Source of the DNA: Sphingobacteriales bacterium
GTDB lineage: Bacteria > Bacteroidota > Bacteroidia > Chitinophagales > UBA2359
Length of the DNA: 64,000 nt
Reading direction: 5' to 3'
Assembly: GCA_016700115.1 (NCBI GenBank)
Contig: CP064999.1
Location: forward strand, 3,472,001-3,536,000
The notes beneath the pieces were generated by a model, which ran no database searches, was not told the origin of the DNA, and was given only the letters and a program-made list of their open reading frames with translations. Both the position numbers and the translations under genes were made by a program. Within the stretch, counting starts at the first letter, position 1; each line of letters opens with the position of its first letter. Below, piece by piece: positions 1-9,800 of this stretch.

Positions 1-1
1 T

Positions 2-1141
2 TATACCGTTGACTTGTACGGAACAAAACAAAAAGAGCAAATCCAAACCCCTTACGTGCTGACCTCAAAACAAGCGTCTGCCGCAATCTTCACCTACGGA
101 CAAACCATGTTCCCAAACGTGTTGAATGTGATTTTCAGGCAGGAAGGTAAAACCATAAAGCTCGCACGAACGAATGATGTTCAGTCATCCGGACTTCCGG
201 CATTTAAAAACTACTACCGCATTTCTTCCATTGCCCCTCAGATTTTTGGAGAAATGCAGCAATTCCCCTCCATCAGCATAATTATTCCTATTCTTTCAAC
301 CCAAACAGAAAATCTCATCAACACAATCACCTCCTTAACCGTCCAGAACTACCCAAATCTCCAGTTAATTTTTGCGGCATACCGCCCGGACATCACCCAA
401 AACTGGTTCGATTTAAACATCCTCCCCTTGTTGCTTAATATAGAACATTATGAGTTCATACCAATGCCCGAACCGGAAACAAAACCTAAAGATTCGATGA
501 TAGAAGCTCTTAACCGTTCTAAGGGATTAGTTACCGGAATTGCCCTGCAGCCCGTTGGGGTATTTCAACCTTATTCATTAAGTATGCTGGCGAAAATATT
601 TTCCCGGTTAGGAGATGTAAACTGGATTTTAACAACGCGGCATCCTCATGAAGATATTCTGGACAATCGGACTTCCCTGCCCAAATACAGATGGACCCGT
701 GAACGATTTGACAATGCCCGTATTTCTGAAATTAACGCCAGTCTGAATACCGGTTTTATGGTGTGGAAAACCTTTTTATGGAAATCAGTGGAGGAAAAAT
801 ACAAACAAGCCCCTGAAACCGAATCGTTTAACCTGTTTTTATGTCGCAACTTTTTTGAAAAGGAAGATTTATTTACCGTCCTTAGACCTATGTACATCAC
901 TTTTCCAAAAACAGGGGATATAGTGGATGAAAATGAAACAAAGCAGAACCACGTATCATCAGCCAATCCGGATAAAGTTTCAAAGCCATTCAACAAACAG
1001 AAATTATTGGGGAAACTCTTCAAGCCGTTTTACCTTGCCGATATTCCTTATTTGCGCTACCTTTACATCAGTTTAAATAATTTGCCAAAGGTCATTCGGC
1101 ATCATCCCGATACAGACAGCTATTATTTGAGTGATTATTAA
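2..1141 (+). CDS. Glycosyltransferase family 2-like protein, 5' end outside the window
   Basis: The reading frame is already open at base 2 (Y-T-V-D precede a TTG codon at 14), so the true start lies upstream and the entry is partial. From about residue 80 the protein has a GT-A-like pattern: SISIIIPIL, then a segment like 'xxSLTVQNYPNLQLIFA', which is how family 2 glycosyltransferases begin. The expected D-x-D metal motif is not obvious, so it may be divergent or inactive. No membrane segment or signal peptide is visible in the part present. It is followed 160 bp later by an ACP/KASIII/SDR/GT2/GNAT set on the same strand, so a role in surface glycan assembly is inferred. Specific substrate is unknown. 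Confidence 0.55.
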   Translation, partial: YTVDLYGTKQKEQIQTPYVLTSKQASAAIFTYGQTMFPNVLNVIFRQEGKTIKLARTNDVQSSGLPAFKNYYRISSIAPQIFGEMQQFPSISIIIPILSTQTENLINTITSLTVQNYPNLQLIFAAYRPDITQNWFDLNILPLLLNIEHYEFIPMPEPETKPKDSMIEALNRSKGLVTGIALQPVGVFQPYSLSMLAKIFSRLGDVNWILTTRHPHEDILDNRTSLPKYRWTRERFDNARISEINASLNTGFMVWKTFLWKSVEEKYKQAPETESFNLFLCRNFFEKEDLFTVLRPMYITFPKTGDIVDENETKQNHVSSANPDKVSKPFNKQKLLGKLFKPFYLADIPYLRYLYISLNNLPKVIRHHPDTDSYYLSDY

Positions 1142-1301
1142 ATCTTGGTTTTCCGGGAAGTCAGCGTCAAAAATTATTTAAACAAAACAGCACAAAAAGT
1201 CTAAGATTTTAATTGGCAATCAGTCTGCTTCAATTCAATATTTACCATTTCAGGAAAAATAAAAAAGAAAATCTGACACCTGAATAATAAAAAACAACCC
1301 T

Positions 1302-1547
1302 ATGGATCTCAATCATTTTCTGCAAAAGTTCAGCGAGCAATTTGACCTGACAGATGCCTCCCAAATCCTGCCCGAAACCGAGTTTAAACAATTGGAAGAA
1401 TGGAGTTCGATGCACGCCCTTTTGGTAATAGCGCTGATAGACGAGGAATTTGATGTTCCGTTTTCGGGTGAAGACCTGCAGAATTGTGTAACGGTATCAG
1501 ATATTTACCGCACAATTCTCGATCGGATTACCTTGAGCAGCAAATAA
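1302..1547 (+). CDS. Acyl carrier protein
   Basis: At 81 residues, the length fits an acyl carrier protein, the phosphopantetheine-bearing shuttle for acyl chains. The attachment region reads EEWSSMHALLVIALIDEEF, where the second Ser of WSSM sits at the usual DSL serine position; the Asp of DSL is replaced by Ser, which is common in dedicated ACPs outside core fatty acid synthesis. The acidic helix after it (DEEFDV) fits the partner-recognition helix. It lies just upstream of a KASIII and an SDR reductase on the same strand, so the three probably build and reduce a short acyl chain for a neighbouring acyltransferase. The pathway is inferred from context. Confidence 0.85.
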   Translation: MDLNHFLQKFSEQFDLTDASQILPETEFKQLEEWSSMHALLVIALIDEEFDVPFSGEDLQNCVTVSDIYRTILDRITLSSK

Positions 1548-1598
1548 ATACAAACTGTCTAAACCAATTCATTCTTTTTTCGCCTCGACTTAAAAATT

Positions 1599-2630
1599 AT
1601 GGCATTTCTTACAATTTCTAACGTTACCGTCTCAGGACTTGCTGCCTGTGTTCCCAAAAATGAGGTTGCCAATAATAATTACCCGGGATTGTCCGAGCGT
1701 GAAAAAAACCTGCTGATAAAAACAACCGGAATTGCCTTCCGGCGAATTGCTCCCCCTGATATTTGCGCTTCCGATTTGTGTTTTGTAGCAGCAACCAATC
1801 TTATCGAAGCATTAAACTGGAGCAAAAAAGACATAGAATTATTGATTTTCGTTTCACAAACTCCTGATTATCAGACACCCGCAACTGCCGTCATTTTACA
1901 AGAAAGGTTGGGACTGCCGACCTCATGCCTCGCTTTTGACATCAATCTGGGATGTTCCGCCTATGTTTACGGACTTTCCGCTATTGCCGGCCTGCTGTCA
2001 AATATGAAAGGTAAAAAGGGGTTGCTTTTAGTCGGAGACGTATTGAGCAAAATCATCTCCGAAACAGACAAAACCACTGCCCCTTTGTTTTCAGATGCCG
2101 GATCCGCTACTGCCTTAAGTTGGGATGAAAATTCTATCCCGTTTTTTTTTAACCTCCAAAGTGACGGAACCGGATTTGAGGCAATAATTGTAAAAGAAAG
2201 CGGAGCAAGAAATCAGTCGGTTTTAGACCATGCAGATCCGGAGAAAAAGCCTCAGATGTTATTGAACGGAACAGAAGTGTTTAATTTCGGACTTCGCGAA
2301 GTTGCTCCCAATGTTTCAGCCCTGTTTAACTTTACCAATCACAAGGTCTCGGAAATAGATTATTTTGTTTTTCATCAGGCAAACAAGCTGATGAATGAAA
2401 GCATCAAAAGAAAACTACAATTGCCGGACGAAAAAGTGCCTTCCTCGCTTTTTAAATATGGAAACACAAGCAGCGCAACTATTCCAGTAACGATGGTTAC
2501 AGAAATGCAATCACAACTCAGCGGGCGTTCTCTGCATGTATTACTTTCCGGATTTGGAGTGGGTTTGTCGTGGGGTTCTGCCATTATTCGCACATCACCC
2601 ATGGTTTGCCTGCCACTAATTGAACTTTAA
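1599..2630 (+). CDS. 3-oxoacyl-ACP synthase III (KASIII/FabH-like)
   Basis: This is a thiolase-fold condensing enzyme of 343 residues. The complete catalytic triad can be read: Cys119 in NLGCSAYVYG, His259 in VFHQANKLMNES and Asn289 in KYGNTSSATIP. FabH-type enzymes join an acyl-CoA to malonyl-ACP to give a 3-oxoacyl-ACP. It starts 51 bp after the ACP stop and ends 6 bp before the SDR gene, so the three are probably one transcription unit. The glycan-gene setting suggests a dedicated enzyme making a short 3-oxoacyl group for sugar modification rather than the housekeeping fabH, but this is inference. No truncation is seen. Confidence 0.88.
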   Translation: MAFLTISNVTVSGLAACVPKNEVANNNYPGLSEREKNLLIKTTGIAFRRIAPPDICASDLCFVAATNLIEALNWSKKDIELLIFVSQTPDYQTPATAVILQERLGLPTSCLAFDINLGCSAYVYGLSAIAGLLSNMKGKKGLLLVGDVLSKIISETDKTTAPLFSDAGSATALSWDENSIPFFFNLQSDGTGFEAIIVKESGARNQSVLDHADPEKKPQMLLNGTEVFNFGLREVAPNVSALFNFTNHKVSEIDYFVFHQANKLMNESIKRKLQLPDEKVPSSLFKYGNTSSATIPVTMVTEMQSQLSGRSLHVLLSGFGVGLSWGSAIIRTSPMVCLPLIEL

Positions 2631-2636
2631 CAAAAC

Positions 2637-3392
2637 ATGGTAATTATGAACCCGTTCAGTTTGTCCGAAAAAACCATTTTGATTACCGGAGCCTCATCGG
2701 GAATTGGAAAACAAACAGCGCTCACACTGTCGGGATTAGGTGCAAAACTTATTATCACCGGAAAAAACGAAGCCCGCTTAAAAGAATGTTTCTCCCAATT
2801 GGACGAGAACCAACACCGGCACTTTTGTGCAGATTTGACAGACTTAAACCAGTTATCAGCCCTCACAGAACAGTTGCCCCCATTAAATGGATTGGTTTAT
2901 TGTGCCGGAATATGGAAATCCACACCCATCAAGTTTTTACAAACCGAAACAACATTAGAATTGTTTCAACTCAATTTTATGGCTGCTCAGGCTTTGGTCA
3001 GTAATTTATTGCGGCAAAAAAAAATACTTCCCGGCGCATCCATCGTGTTTGTTACCTCAATTGCCGCTCAGTTTCCCTATAAAGGTAGTGCAGCTTATGC
3101 TGCTTCAAAAGCAGCGTTGGAATCATTCAGCAAAACCTTATCCTTAGAAGTAGCTCATCAGAAAATAAGGTCAAATTGTATAGCACCCGCGATGGTTCAA
3201 ACCCCCATGTATGAACAGACAAAAGAAAAACTATCCGGCAAATTGATGCACCAACACACAAATCAATACCCGCTTGGAACGGGAAAGCCGGTAAATATAG
3301 CCAACGCCATTGCCTTTTTACTGTCGGATGCTTCAGAATGGATGACCGGCACCACATTACAAATGGATGGCGGTTTAAATGTAGGTTCATAA
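2637..3392 (+). CDS. SDR-family oxidoreductase, FabG-like
   Basis: This is a short-chain dehydrogenase/reductase. The NAD(P)-binding motif TGASSGIG is at residues 17-24, the NNAG-equivalent reads YCAGIW, and the catalytic Ser141, Tyr154 and Lys158 lie in VTSIAAQ and YAASK. The C-terminus ends MTGTTLQMDGGLNV, typical of FabG-like 3-oxoacyl-ACP reductases. With the KASIII and ACP immediately upstream, the simplest reading is reduction of a 3-oxoacyl-ACP to a 3-hydroxyacyl-ACP. The ATG at 2637 is followed by a second in-frame ATG at 2646 (MNPFSLSEK); either could be used, and no clear ribosome-binding site decides. Sugar-nucleotide reduction is a weaker alternative. Confidence 0.85.
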   Translation: MVIMNPFSLSEKTILITGASSGIGKQTALTLSGLGAKLIITGKNEARLKECFSQLDENQHRHFCADLTDLNQLSALTEQLPPLNGLVYCAGIWKSTPIKFLQTETTLELFQLNFMAAQALVSNLLRQKKILPGASIVFVTSIAAQFPYKGSAAYAASKAALESFSKTLSLEVAHQKIRSNCIAPAMVQTPMYEQTKEKLSGKLMHQHTNQYPLGTGKPVNIANAIAFLLSDASEWMTGTTLQMDGGLNVGS

Positions 3393-3437
3393 ATTTTGAG
3401 TTTTAGTGCAGCATCTTTTTCGTAGAACTCAAAATTT
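3391..3437. repeat. 12-bp inverted repeat spanning the SDR stop codon
   Basis: The arms AAATTTTGAGTT (3391-3402) and AACTCAAAATTT (3426-3437) are perfect reverse complements separated by 23 nt. The left arm includes the last two bases of the SDR stop codon. An RNA hairpin here would sit directly at the end of the coding region. It has no U-tract, so it is not a standard terminator; 3'-end protection or weak termination is possible. Confidence 0.6.
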
Positions 3438-3476
3438 ATACGGGCAAAAGATATAATGATAGGGTGAAAAAGGGTA

Positions 3477-3499
3477 AAAAGGGTATTTTGCACCCTTTT
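3477..3499 (+). terminator. Hairpin before the GT2 gene
   Basis: The perfect 8-bp stem AAAAGGGT / ACCCTTTT has a 7-nt loop, and the second arm ends in TTTT. It lies between the SDR stop and the GT2 start and may separate the two transcription units partly or fully. The T-stretch is part of the stem, so termination strength is uncertain. Confidence 0.45.
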
Positions 3500-3549
3500 A
3501 GGAAGATGGGTTCATTTAATTAATAAGCAGGATTTCTATTCACAAAAAA

Positions 3550-4491
3550 ATGCTCCAACTTTCACCAAAGCCTGAAATTGAATACTCTGTGGTAGTGCCT
3601 GTATTTAACGGCGCAATCACAGTGGAGGAATTATTTTCCCGTATCAAACAAGTATTTGATGAATTGCAGGCAGGTTTTGAAGTCATTTTTGTGGAAGATT
3701 GCGGAACCGATGACAGTTGGCAAAAAATTATTCAATTGAAAAAAAACTTTCCAAAGCATATAGTCGCTATTCAGTTGATTAAAAATTACGGACAACATAA
3801 CGCAACATTATGCGGATGTAAATATGCAAAGGGGAACATCATCATTACCATTGACGACGATTTGCAAACACCTCCGGAGGAAATCAAAAAACTGATTCAA
3901 TGCCGGCATCAAACTCAGGCGGATGTTGTTTATGGTTCTTATCCAATTAAAAAACATGCCATTATCAAGCGAATTGGAAGCTATATTGTGCGAAAAACCT
4001 TCAAATTAGGAGCAGGAACCCACAATGAGGGCTCATCCTTCAGGCTGATAAGCCGAAAGGTGATCGCCAATATTATTCTGCATACCCATAATTTTATTTA
4101 TATTGACGAGCTTCTGCAATGGTACACTTCAAAGATAGCTGCCACACCTGTTGAACACCAAAAACGCAAGAAAGGAACATCCGGTTATCCGTTGTTCAAA
4201 CTGATTTTTTTTACGCTCGACCTTATAATAAATTATACTGCAATTCCACTAAGGTTAATGACTTATGGAGGTTTGTTATTTGCATTTTCATTCTTTTGTG
4301 TCGGGCTTTATTATATCTATGGAAACATGGTTTGGGGATTCCAGTTAGGTTTTACCTCATTGATTACTGCTATTTTTTTTACGACCGGCATTATTCTGTT
4401 TTGTTTGGGCATTATTGGCGAATATCTTAGAAGGATTTATATGGGACAAAATCAAAAACCTCAATACGCTATCAGAACCCTTTTGCCATGA
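3550..4491 (+). CDS. Family 2 glycosyltransferase, ArnC/GtrB/DPM-like, with C-terminal membrane helices
   Basis: The N-terminal GT-A domain starts YSVVVPVFNG (residues 12-21), has the EDCGTDDSW nucleotide-binding motif at 49-57 and the metal site IDDDLQTPPEE at 101-111. Two hydrophobic segments follow near residues 235-258 and 268-290, and the tail ends LGIIGEYLRRIYMG. This is the layout of polyprenyl-phosphate sugar transferases such as ArnC, GtrB and dolichol-phosphate mannose synthase, which load a sugar onto undecaprenyl phosphate at the cytoplasmic membrane. Its last 4 bases overlap the next gene (ATGA), so the two are translationally coupled. The loaded sugar is likely the acceptor modified by the adjacent acyltransferase; that is inference. 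Confidence 0.88.
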   Translation: MLQLSPKPEIEYSVVVPVFNGAITVEELFSRIKQVFDELQAGFEVIFVEDCGTDDSWQKIIQLKKNFPKHIVAIQLIKNYGQHNATLCGCKYAKGNIIITIDDDLQTPPEEIKKLIQCRHQTQADVVYGSYPIKKHAIIKRIGSYIVRKTFKLGAGTHNEGSSFRLISRKVIANIILHTHNFIYIDELLQWYTSKIAATPVEHQKRKKGTSGYPLFKLIFFTLDLIINYTAIPLRLMTYGGLLFAFSFFCVGLYYIYGNMVWGFQLGFTSLITAIFFTTGIILFCLGIIGEYLRRIYMGQNQKPQYAIRTLLP

Positions 4492-5147
4492 ATTGGACTC
4501 AATATGGCATTAAGTTGTCCCTAATTCAAGAAACAGATATTGAACTGATTCGTAATTGGCGAAATAACCCGGCAATAAACCGGTATATGGAATACCGGAA
4601 TTTTATTACTGCTGAAATGCAGGCTGAATGGTTTTTAAACATCAATAACATTCAAAACTTTTTCTTTATCATTGAACATAATGAGCAAAAAGTCGGACTA
4701 ATTAGTACCTCAAAAATTAACATACAAACGAAAACGGCAGAGTGTGGAATTTTTATTTGGCATGAGCAATCTGTCGGAAGTCATGTGCCGGTTTTTGCAG
4801 TTCTGGCAATGCTGAATTTTGTCTTTTACTTCCTTCCTGTAAACACGACCTGCATTAAAGTACATCGGGAAAATTTCAAAGCAAGGCGATACAATGAAGC
4901 GCTTGGGTATCAACCCTTAACCAAAACCGGTATTGGTGAAAACTTATTTCTTCATTATGAATTGACGAAAGAAAACTATCTGTTGAATACAGAGAACCTT
5001 AGAAAACTTGGGGGAAAAAAGGTTGGTAATCAGGCTATTCTAAATATCGGAAAAAATCAACACGGCATTTATCTCCTTCAACGGCTAAACGAAACCTCCC
5101 TTCAACAAGAAATTCCTTTTTCGTTAATTGTGGAAACCGATTGCTAA
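4488..5147 (+). CDS. GNAT-family N-acyltransferase (RimJ/RimL/PseH-like)
   Basis: The protein has 219 residues. Residues 1-165 fit a GCN5-related acyltransferase: LIRNWRNNPAINRYM at the start is typical of the RimJ/RimL/PseH-type branch, followed by a central strand region KVGLISTSKINIQTKTAECGIFIW and an FYFLP..VHRENFKARRYNEALGY helix that normally packs on the acyl-CoA. The remaining ~50 residues have no clear domain. PseH-like members acetylate amino sugars, and in this setting, coupled to a sugar-phosphate transferase and downstream of ACP, KASIII and SDR, transfer of an acyl group to an amino sugar is the best guess. Whether it uses acyl-CoA or acyl-ACP cannot be read from the sequence. 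Confidence 0.8.
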   Translation: MNWTQYGIKLSLIQETDIELIRNWRNNPAINRYMEYRNFITAEMQAEWFLNINNIQNFFFIIEHNEQKVGLISTSKINIQTKTAECGIFIWHEQSVGSHVPVFAVLAMLNFVFYFLPVNTTCIKVHRENFKARRYNEALGYQPLTKTGIGENLFLHYELTKENYLLNTENLRKLGGKKVGNQAILNIGKNQHGIYLLQRLNETSLQQEIPFSLIVETDC

Positions 5148-5212
5148 CCTGAAACCTTTGGTTGATTTTTTCATTCCTTTAGTTTTGACCTATTATCGCA
5201 GAAAACTTTTTT

Positions 5213-5250
5213 TAAAAAAAAGACCCTCCGGTAATTTATGCCTACCGGTC
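5213..5250 (-). terminator. Hairpin plus T8 on the minus strand
   Basis: On the minus strand a CCGGTA / TACCGG stem with a 9-nt loop is followed after a few bases by eight T (A-run at 5214-5221 on the plus strand). It would stop leftward transcription from the gene at 5798-6709, in which case that transcript would include the 21-bp repeat array at 5346-5618. Confidence 0.55.
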
Positions 5251-5345
5251 AATCAAAATAACAGTCTCGGAAAGCCATGACTCTTCTTAAAGATTTGGCA
5301 CACCATGCTCTGTTTTTGTAAATTTAGTGGGTAAAATGAGGAAAA

Positions 5346-5618
5346 AATGCTTCAATTTTAAAGGTTAAAATTGCTTTTTTATTCAACAAAATTGCTTTTT
5401 TGCTCCATATAATTTCAATTTTAAAAAAGCAAAAGTCAATTAAAATGTCTGAAATTGCAATTAAAAACTTTCGAATTATAATTTTTAGGAAAACAATTGA
5501 AATTGGAAAGATAGATATGTTGATTTAACTTATCAATATTGCAATTTTAGTTCTTGAAATGGCAATTAAAACTTCTGTCATTTCAATTTCACATGTTAAA
5601 ATTGCAATAAAAAATCCT
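5346..5618. repeat. Degenerate 21-bp tandem array, 13 units (array 1)
   Basis: The stretch can be cut into 13 consecutive 21-nt units with no gaps. Most units carry a version of AAATTGCAATTT at unit positions 2-13, for example at 5451, 5535 and 5598; diverged units read AAATTGCTTTTT (5367, 5388) or CATTTCAATTTC (5577). The consensus core AAATTGCAATTT is a perfect 12-bp palindrome, and A/T-rich linkers fill the rest. It lies between two converging genes. No open frame is conserved, direct repeats are imperfect, and there are no spacers, so it is neither coding nor CRISPR. It shares its period and length, but not its sequence, with the arrays at 26410 and 61119. Confidence 0.75.
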
Positions 5619-5797
5619 TTTGAAACAGGTTTTTTCGGCACTTTTCTCGCCTTATGCCTATAATGATTGTTGAATTTTCCTTTAAAAAGCCTTTAAATTA
5701 AACGGAAAAGCAAATGCTATGAATCAGGCAGCAAAAGATTGGGTAATCTATATATTTGGTTTAGTATAAGATAAAACCGGGCTGATTAGTGCATTTA

Positions 5798-6709
5798 TTA
5801 ACGCCAATCATTGATAAACTTAAAGAAAAATTCGTTAAAATGAAATCGAACTCGTTTTTTGAAAGCTCTCCATTCTAATAGAGTACAAATTTTTATTTGC
5901 ATAGCCGGATTGAAAATCCAACTCAGGTAGCGTTGAAGGAAGGGTAAATCGGCGTATGGAAACTTTCGAATATCGAACAATGGCATTAAATAAGCTTTAA
6001 TTTCAGCAAACTCTTTTTTGTTAAACTTAACATATTCCTTATCTGCCCAATCTTTGATGACTTCACGTCCGATATGAAAAGTAAGATGTTTGTCGTGAAG
6101 AAGAATGAAATTTTGTGCAAAACAAAACAAGTTGTGCGACAAGCTTATTTCAATAAATGGCACTCCAACGCAGATATGTCCGAGTTTTAAATATGGATAT
6201 AAATTGCGGTGAAAAACAAAACAATCGAAGCCTGGATGAGGAAGTCCAACTTCTGCAATTATTGCAGGTAGTTCTTCGGGCATGCGATATCTGCTTGAAA
6301 TACGTCTTCGGTTGATAATAAAGGCATCATGCCCCTGATTGATATAGTGCTGAATAGTTTCGTAAAAAAAAGGTACTACTCCAATATCGGCATTTGTATA
6401 AATCAGATATTCTGAATTGGTGGCTTCATATAACCGTTGTAAAATATCGCTGATTAAAGGCAGTTTTCGGTAAATTGAAAATTCGGCAAAATCAGGAGCC
6501 GATCGGGTCAACATCGGTGTTTGTGTAAAATAGGACGGAATAATTTCAACATCTTCTTCAAATTGAGCGGTAAACAACTCAATTTTAACTTTTCCTTGAA
6601 CATACGCTTTAGCTGTTCTAAGAGATTCAAAAGTTATTGGTTGCGCATAAAACAAATCAGAGGTTCTTTTGACCTTTACCGGATTAATGATGTGTGCTAT
6701 TGTAGTCAT
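5798..6709 (-). CDS. Putative GT-A-fold glycosyltransferase-like protein
   Basis: The protein has 303 residues with no signal peptide and no membrane segment. The segment EYLIYTNADIGVVPFFYE (about residues 100-117) resembles the metal/nucleotide site of GT-A-fold enzymes, where a strand ends in a D-x-D-like motif; here it reads N-A-D-I. The later motifs DAFIINRRR and HPGFDCFVFHRNLY look like the recurring pattern of family 2-like proteins that describe an acceptor pocket. I do not recognise a named family. It stands alone on the minus strand between array 1 and the histidine kinase, so context says little. It could also be a nucleotidyl-diphospho-sugar-binding protein without transfer activity. 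Confidence 0.6.
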   Translation of the reverse strand: MTTIAHIINPVKVKRTSDLFYAQPITFESLRTAKAYVQGKVKIELFTAQFEEDVEIIPSYFTQTPMLTRSAPDFAEFSIYRKLPLISDILQRLYEATNSEYLIYTNADIGVVPFFYETIQHYINQGHDAFIINRRRISSRYRMPEELPAIIAEVGLPHPGFDCFVFHRNLYPYLKLGHICVGVPFIEISLSHNLFCFAQNFILLHDKHLTFHIGREVIKDWADKEYVKFNKKEFAEIKAYLMPLFDIRKFPYADLPFLQRYLSWIFNPAMQIKICTLLEWRAFKKRVRFHFNEFFFKFINDWR

Positions 6710-6853
6710 GTAATTTTAGTGTTTCAAACCAAGCCAAACTGATCAATTATCACAATATTGTAAAAATATAAAGACAAACTATCTTTTATGACGAAAGCCA
6801 GAAATATTTGGAGCAAGATAAAACGGTTTATATTATTTTCGATGTTTAATTAA

Positions 6854-9800
6854 ATGGCAACATCCGATTTTGTCGGAATTAATGATATGAGTATTAAAAA
6901 TTTGTTTTTTTCGTTAACTTCAAACCCAAAACTTAAACCAATTGTGATGCTGTTGTCAGCAGCATTTATTTTTTTCTTTATCCGTATATTTCCTAAAAAA
7001 CACAACAAAGCAAAAAACTTTAGAATTAGTTTCAAACCAAATTTCTGAACGCTTAGAGTTTTGGGAAAAAGATTTTTATACGCTTTTGGAAGATAAAGCA
7101 CTGTTAAAGAGCCTGGTTGATGGAAACTATACTGAAACCGACATAAAAGCACTTTTCGACAAACCTTATAGCATTTTGCTTTATAAAAAAGAGCAATTGA
7201 TTTTTTGGAGCAACAATGAAATCATTCCGGAGGAAAAATATTGGTTCGAACAATATACAGACGGTGTAAATTTTGTAAAACTTGCAAATGCGTATTACCA
7301 ACTGATTATAAGGAAACATTCCGGAAATCATTCAGAACTACAGGGAGTTTCTATCATTGCACTTTTACCCATAAAATATACGTACAACGGGAAAAATCCC
7401 AGCCTTTTAAATTCTTACAACCCTGCACTGAACATCCCTGAAAATATTGTATTCAGTGAACATCAAAACAAAGATTGGGAAGTCATAGGTAAAAATGGTC
7501 TGAACAGATCTTTGTATATTAATTTTCAAAAGTCTTTAATAAATAAATTTATAAACTGGTGGGCGGTTGCCTTTCAAGTTTTAGGAATTGTATTATTGTT
7601 AGTGGCGATTCAATTAATCGCAATCATTTTGATAAATAGTTATGACCCTTTATTGAGCTATATTTTTTTTGGTATATCTGTATTCGTTGTTTGGATTTTG
7701 GTTTTCTTGTTGGATTTGCCTGCAACACTCGAAAATTTACCGGTATTCAACACCTCTGTTGTTGGGGAGACAATTTTTAAAGGAACTTTGGGTGATTTAT
7801 GCATAACTTTATTGTTTTTAGCCTGGTTTTTAAGTTTCTTTTACCATTATCGAATTAAAGCAAAAACCCAGGACCAATCTCTGCATCTACGCCTGTTCAA
7901 ATTTACAGTTGCATTAATTGGAACTTTTGCTGCAGTAAGAATGGCTGCATATTTGTTTCATTTAATCATAATGAATTTTGACATTTCCTTAGATTTTTCC
8001 TATTTATTCAAATTTGAGCAGCCTACGTTGCTGGCCATGCTTTGTGTTGTCTTGTATTTTGTATCTTTTTTTTATTTTTTACAACTGATTGGTATTTTTC
8101 TGTTGAACCTTAAAATTCCGCTCAAATTTCAACTGCTGATTTTGGGCATTTTCCTTTTTTTTACAGGCTTCTATCTTCTGTTCTTCTCTTTTGAAATTGA
8201 ACTGATACCAGTTCTTATAGGCTTTGTGGCTTTTATGGTGGCATATCCATATATTGTTATAGAATTTCCACCGATAATAGCTACCGATAAGGCAGTATTT
8301 TGGCTGGCTGCCCTGACTTTATTCGCCTCAGCCTTAATTTATATTCATACTCTAAATCATGAAATTGAAAAAAGAAAAGCATTTGCAAGGGTTAAGGCTA
8401 TACAGAAAGATATGGTGTTCGAAGCATATATAGATAATATAGCAACCACTTTGACCGAAGATATTGAAATTCAAAAATATTATAAAGGTCAAGCTCTAAC
8501 TAAGCAAGATGAGTTCAAAACTTATATAATTAGCAGGTATTTAGACGAATTTTCACAAAAATATGAAGTCCAGAATGTGTTAGCATTTAATATTGAAGGC
8601 AAACCTATTGACCGGCAAAACAATTTGTTTTTGTTAGAAGCCTTTAACAAAAAGATAGGATTCAACAGTATCAATACCAATAACAGTTATTTGTATCTGG
8701 TGCCTAATGAGATAAACGGCTACAACTATTTGTTGAAATTGCCAATTTTTGATACCAATGAAATAATGACTCTTCCAGCTCCAATTGGATATTTGGTTAT
8801 TGAATTAGAACCTAAAACAGGGCGGCAAGAAAGTGTGTATCCGGAGATATTTACCAATGATACTTTATCGGAACCCAAAGGAACAGAAGAATATAACTAT
8901 GCAATTTATCAAAACAATCAGTTGGAAAGTTATCGCGGCAGTTATATATATAGAATGCATCAACCAAATAAGTTATTGCGATATGAAGGCGGTATAGATA
9001 CTACATTTACAGAAAACAATTTTTCACATTTATTATATTGGGCACCCAATCAAAGCCTGTTCTCTTCAGAAACTGAAAGCATAACAAAAATACCGGTAAA
9101 AATGGTGATTGTTTCAAAACCGGTTAACACGCTCTATTCCTTTTTGTCGTTGGCTTCCTATTTATTTATAGCTTCCATAGTATTGCTGCTTGCAACTATA
9201 ATTTTTAAAGCTATTTTCAATATCAACAACGGCAGAACTGATTTTCAAAATTTGTTTTTTTCCTCACTTCAAAAACGCATTTATTTAAGTATTTTAGTCA
9301 CAAACATACTGGCATTCATAATTGTAGGTATTGTTACGCTATCTAATTTCTATAATCGGTCTAATGAAAAACATAGCGAACAACTGACACGCAAATTAAA
9401 CGAAGCACTTGCTACAATTGAAAACTTAGTTGAAAAAATTAAGAACCAAAAAAACACAGAGTATAAATTTAATATCTTAGAAAGTGACTCACTTAGCCCA
9501 ATCCCTGTCATGAAAGATTCTATCCTGTTTGATAAATCAGAAATGTCTGAGATTTTAAAAGATGTATCAAAAATATATGACATTGACATTAATCTGTACG
9601 ACAAATCCGGAACATTGATTACTTCTTCTTTGATAAAGATATTTAATAATGGTTATGTATCTAAACTGATGCACCCGATAGCGTGGCATTGGTTGGCTGT
9701 AAAAAAAAGCAATCAATTTATTCAAACTGAAAAGTTTGGAAAACTTAACTATCAATCAGGATATATTCCGGTTAAAAATGAGGAAGGCTTGGAAAATATT

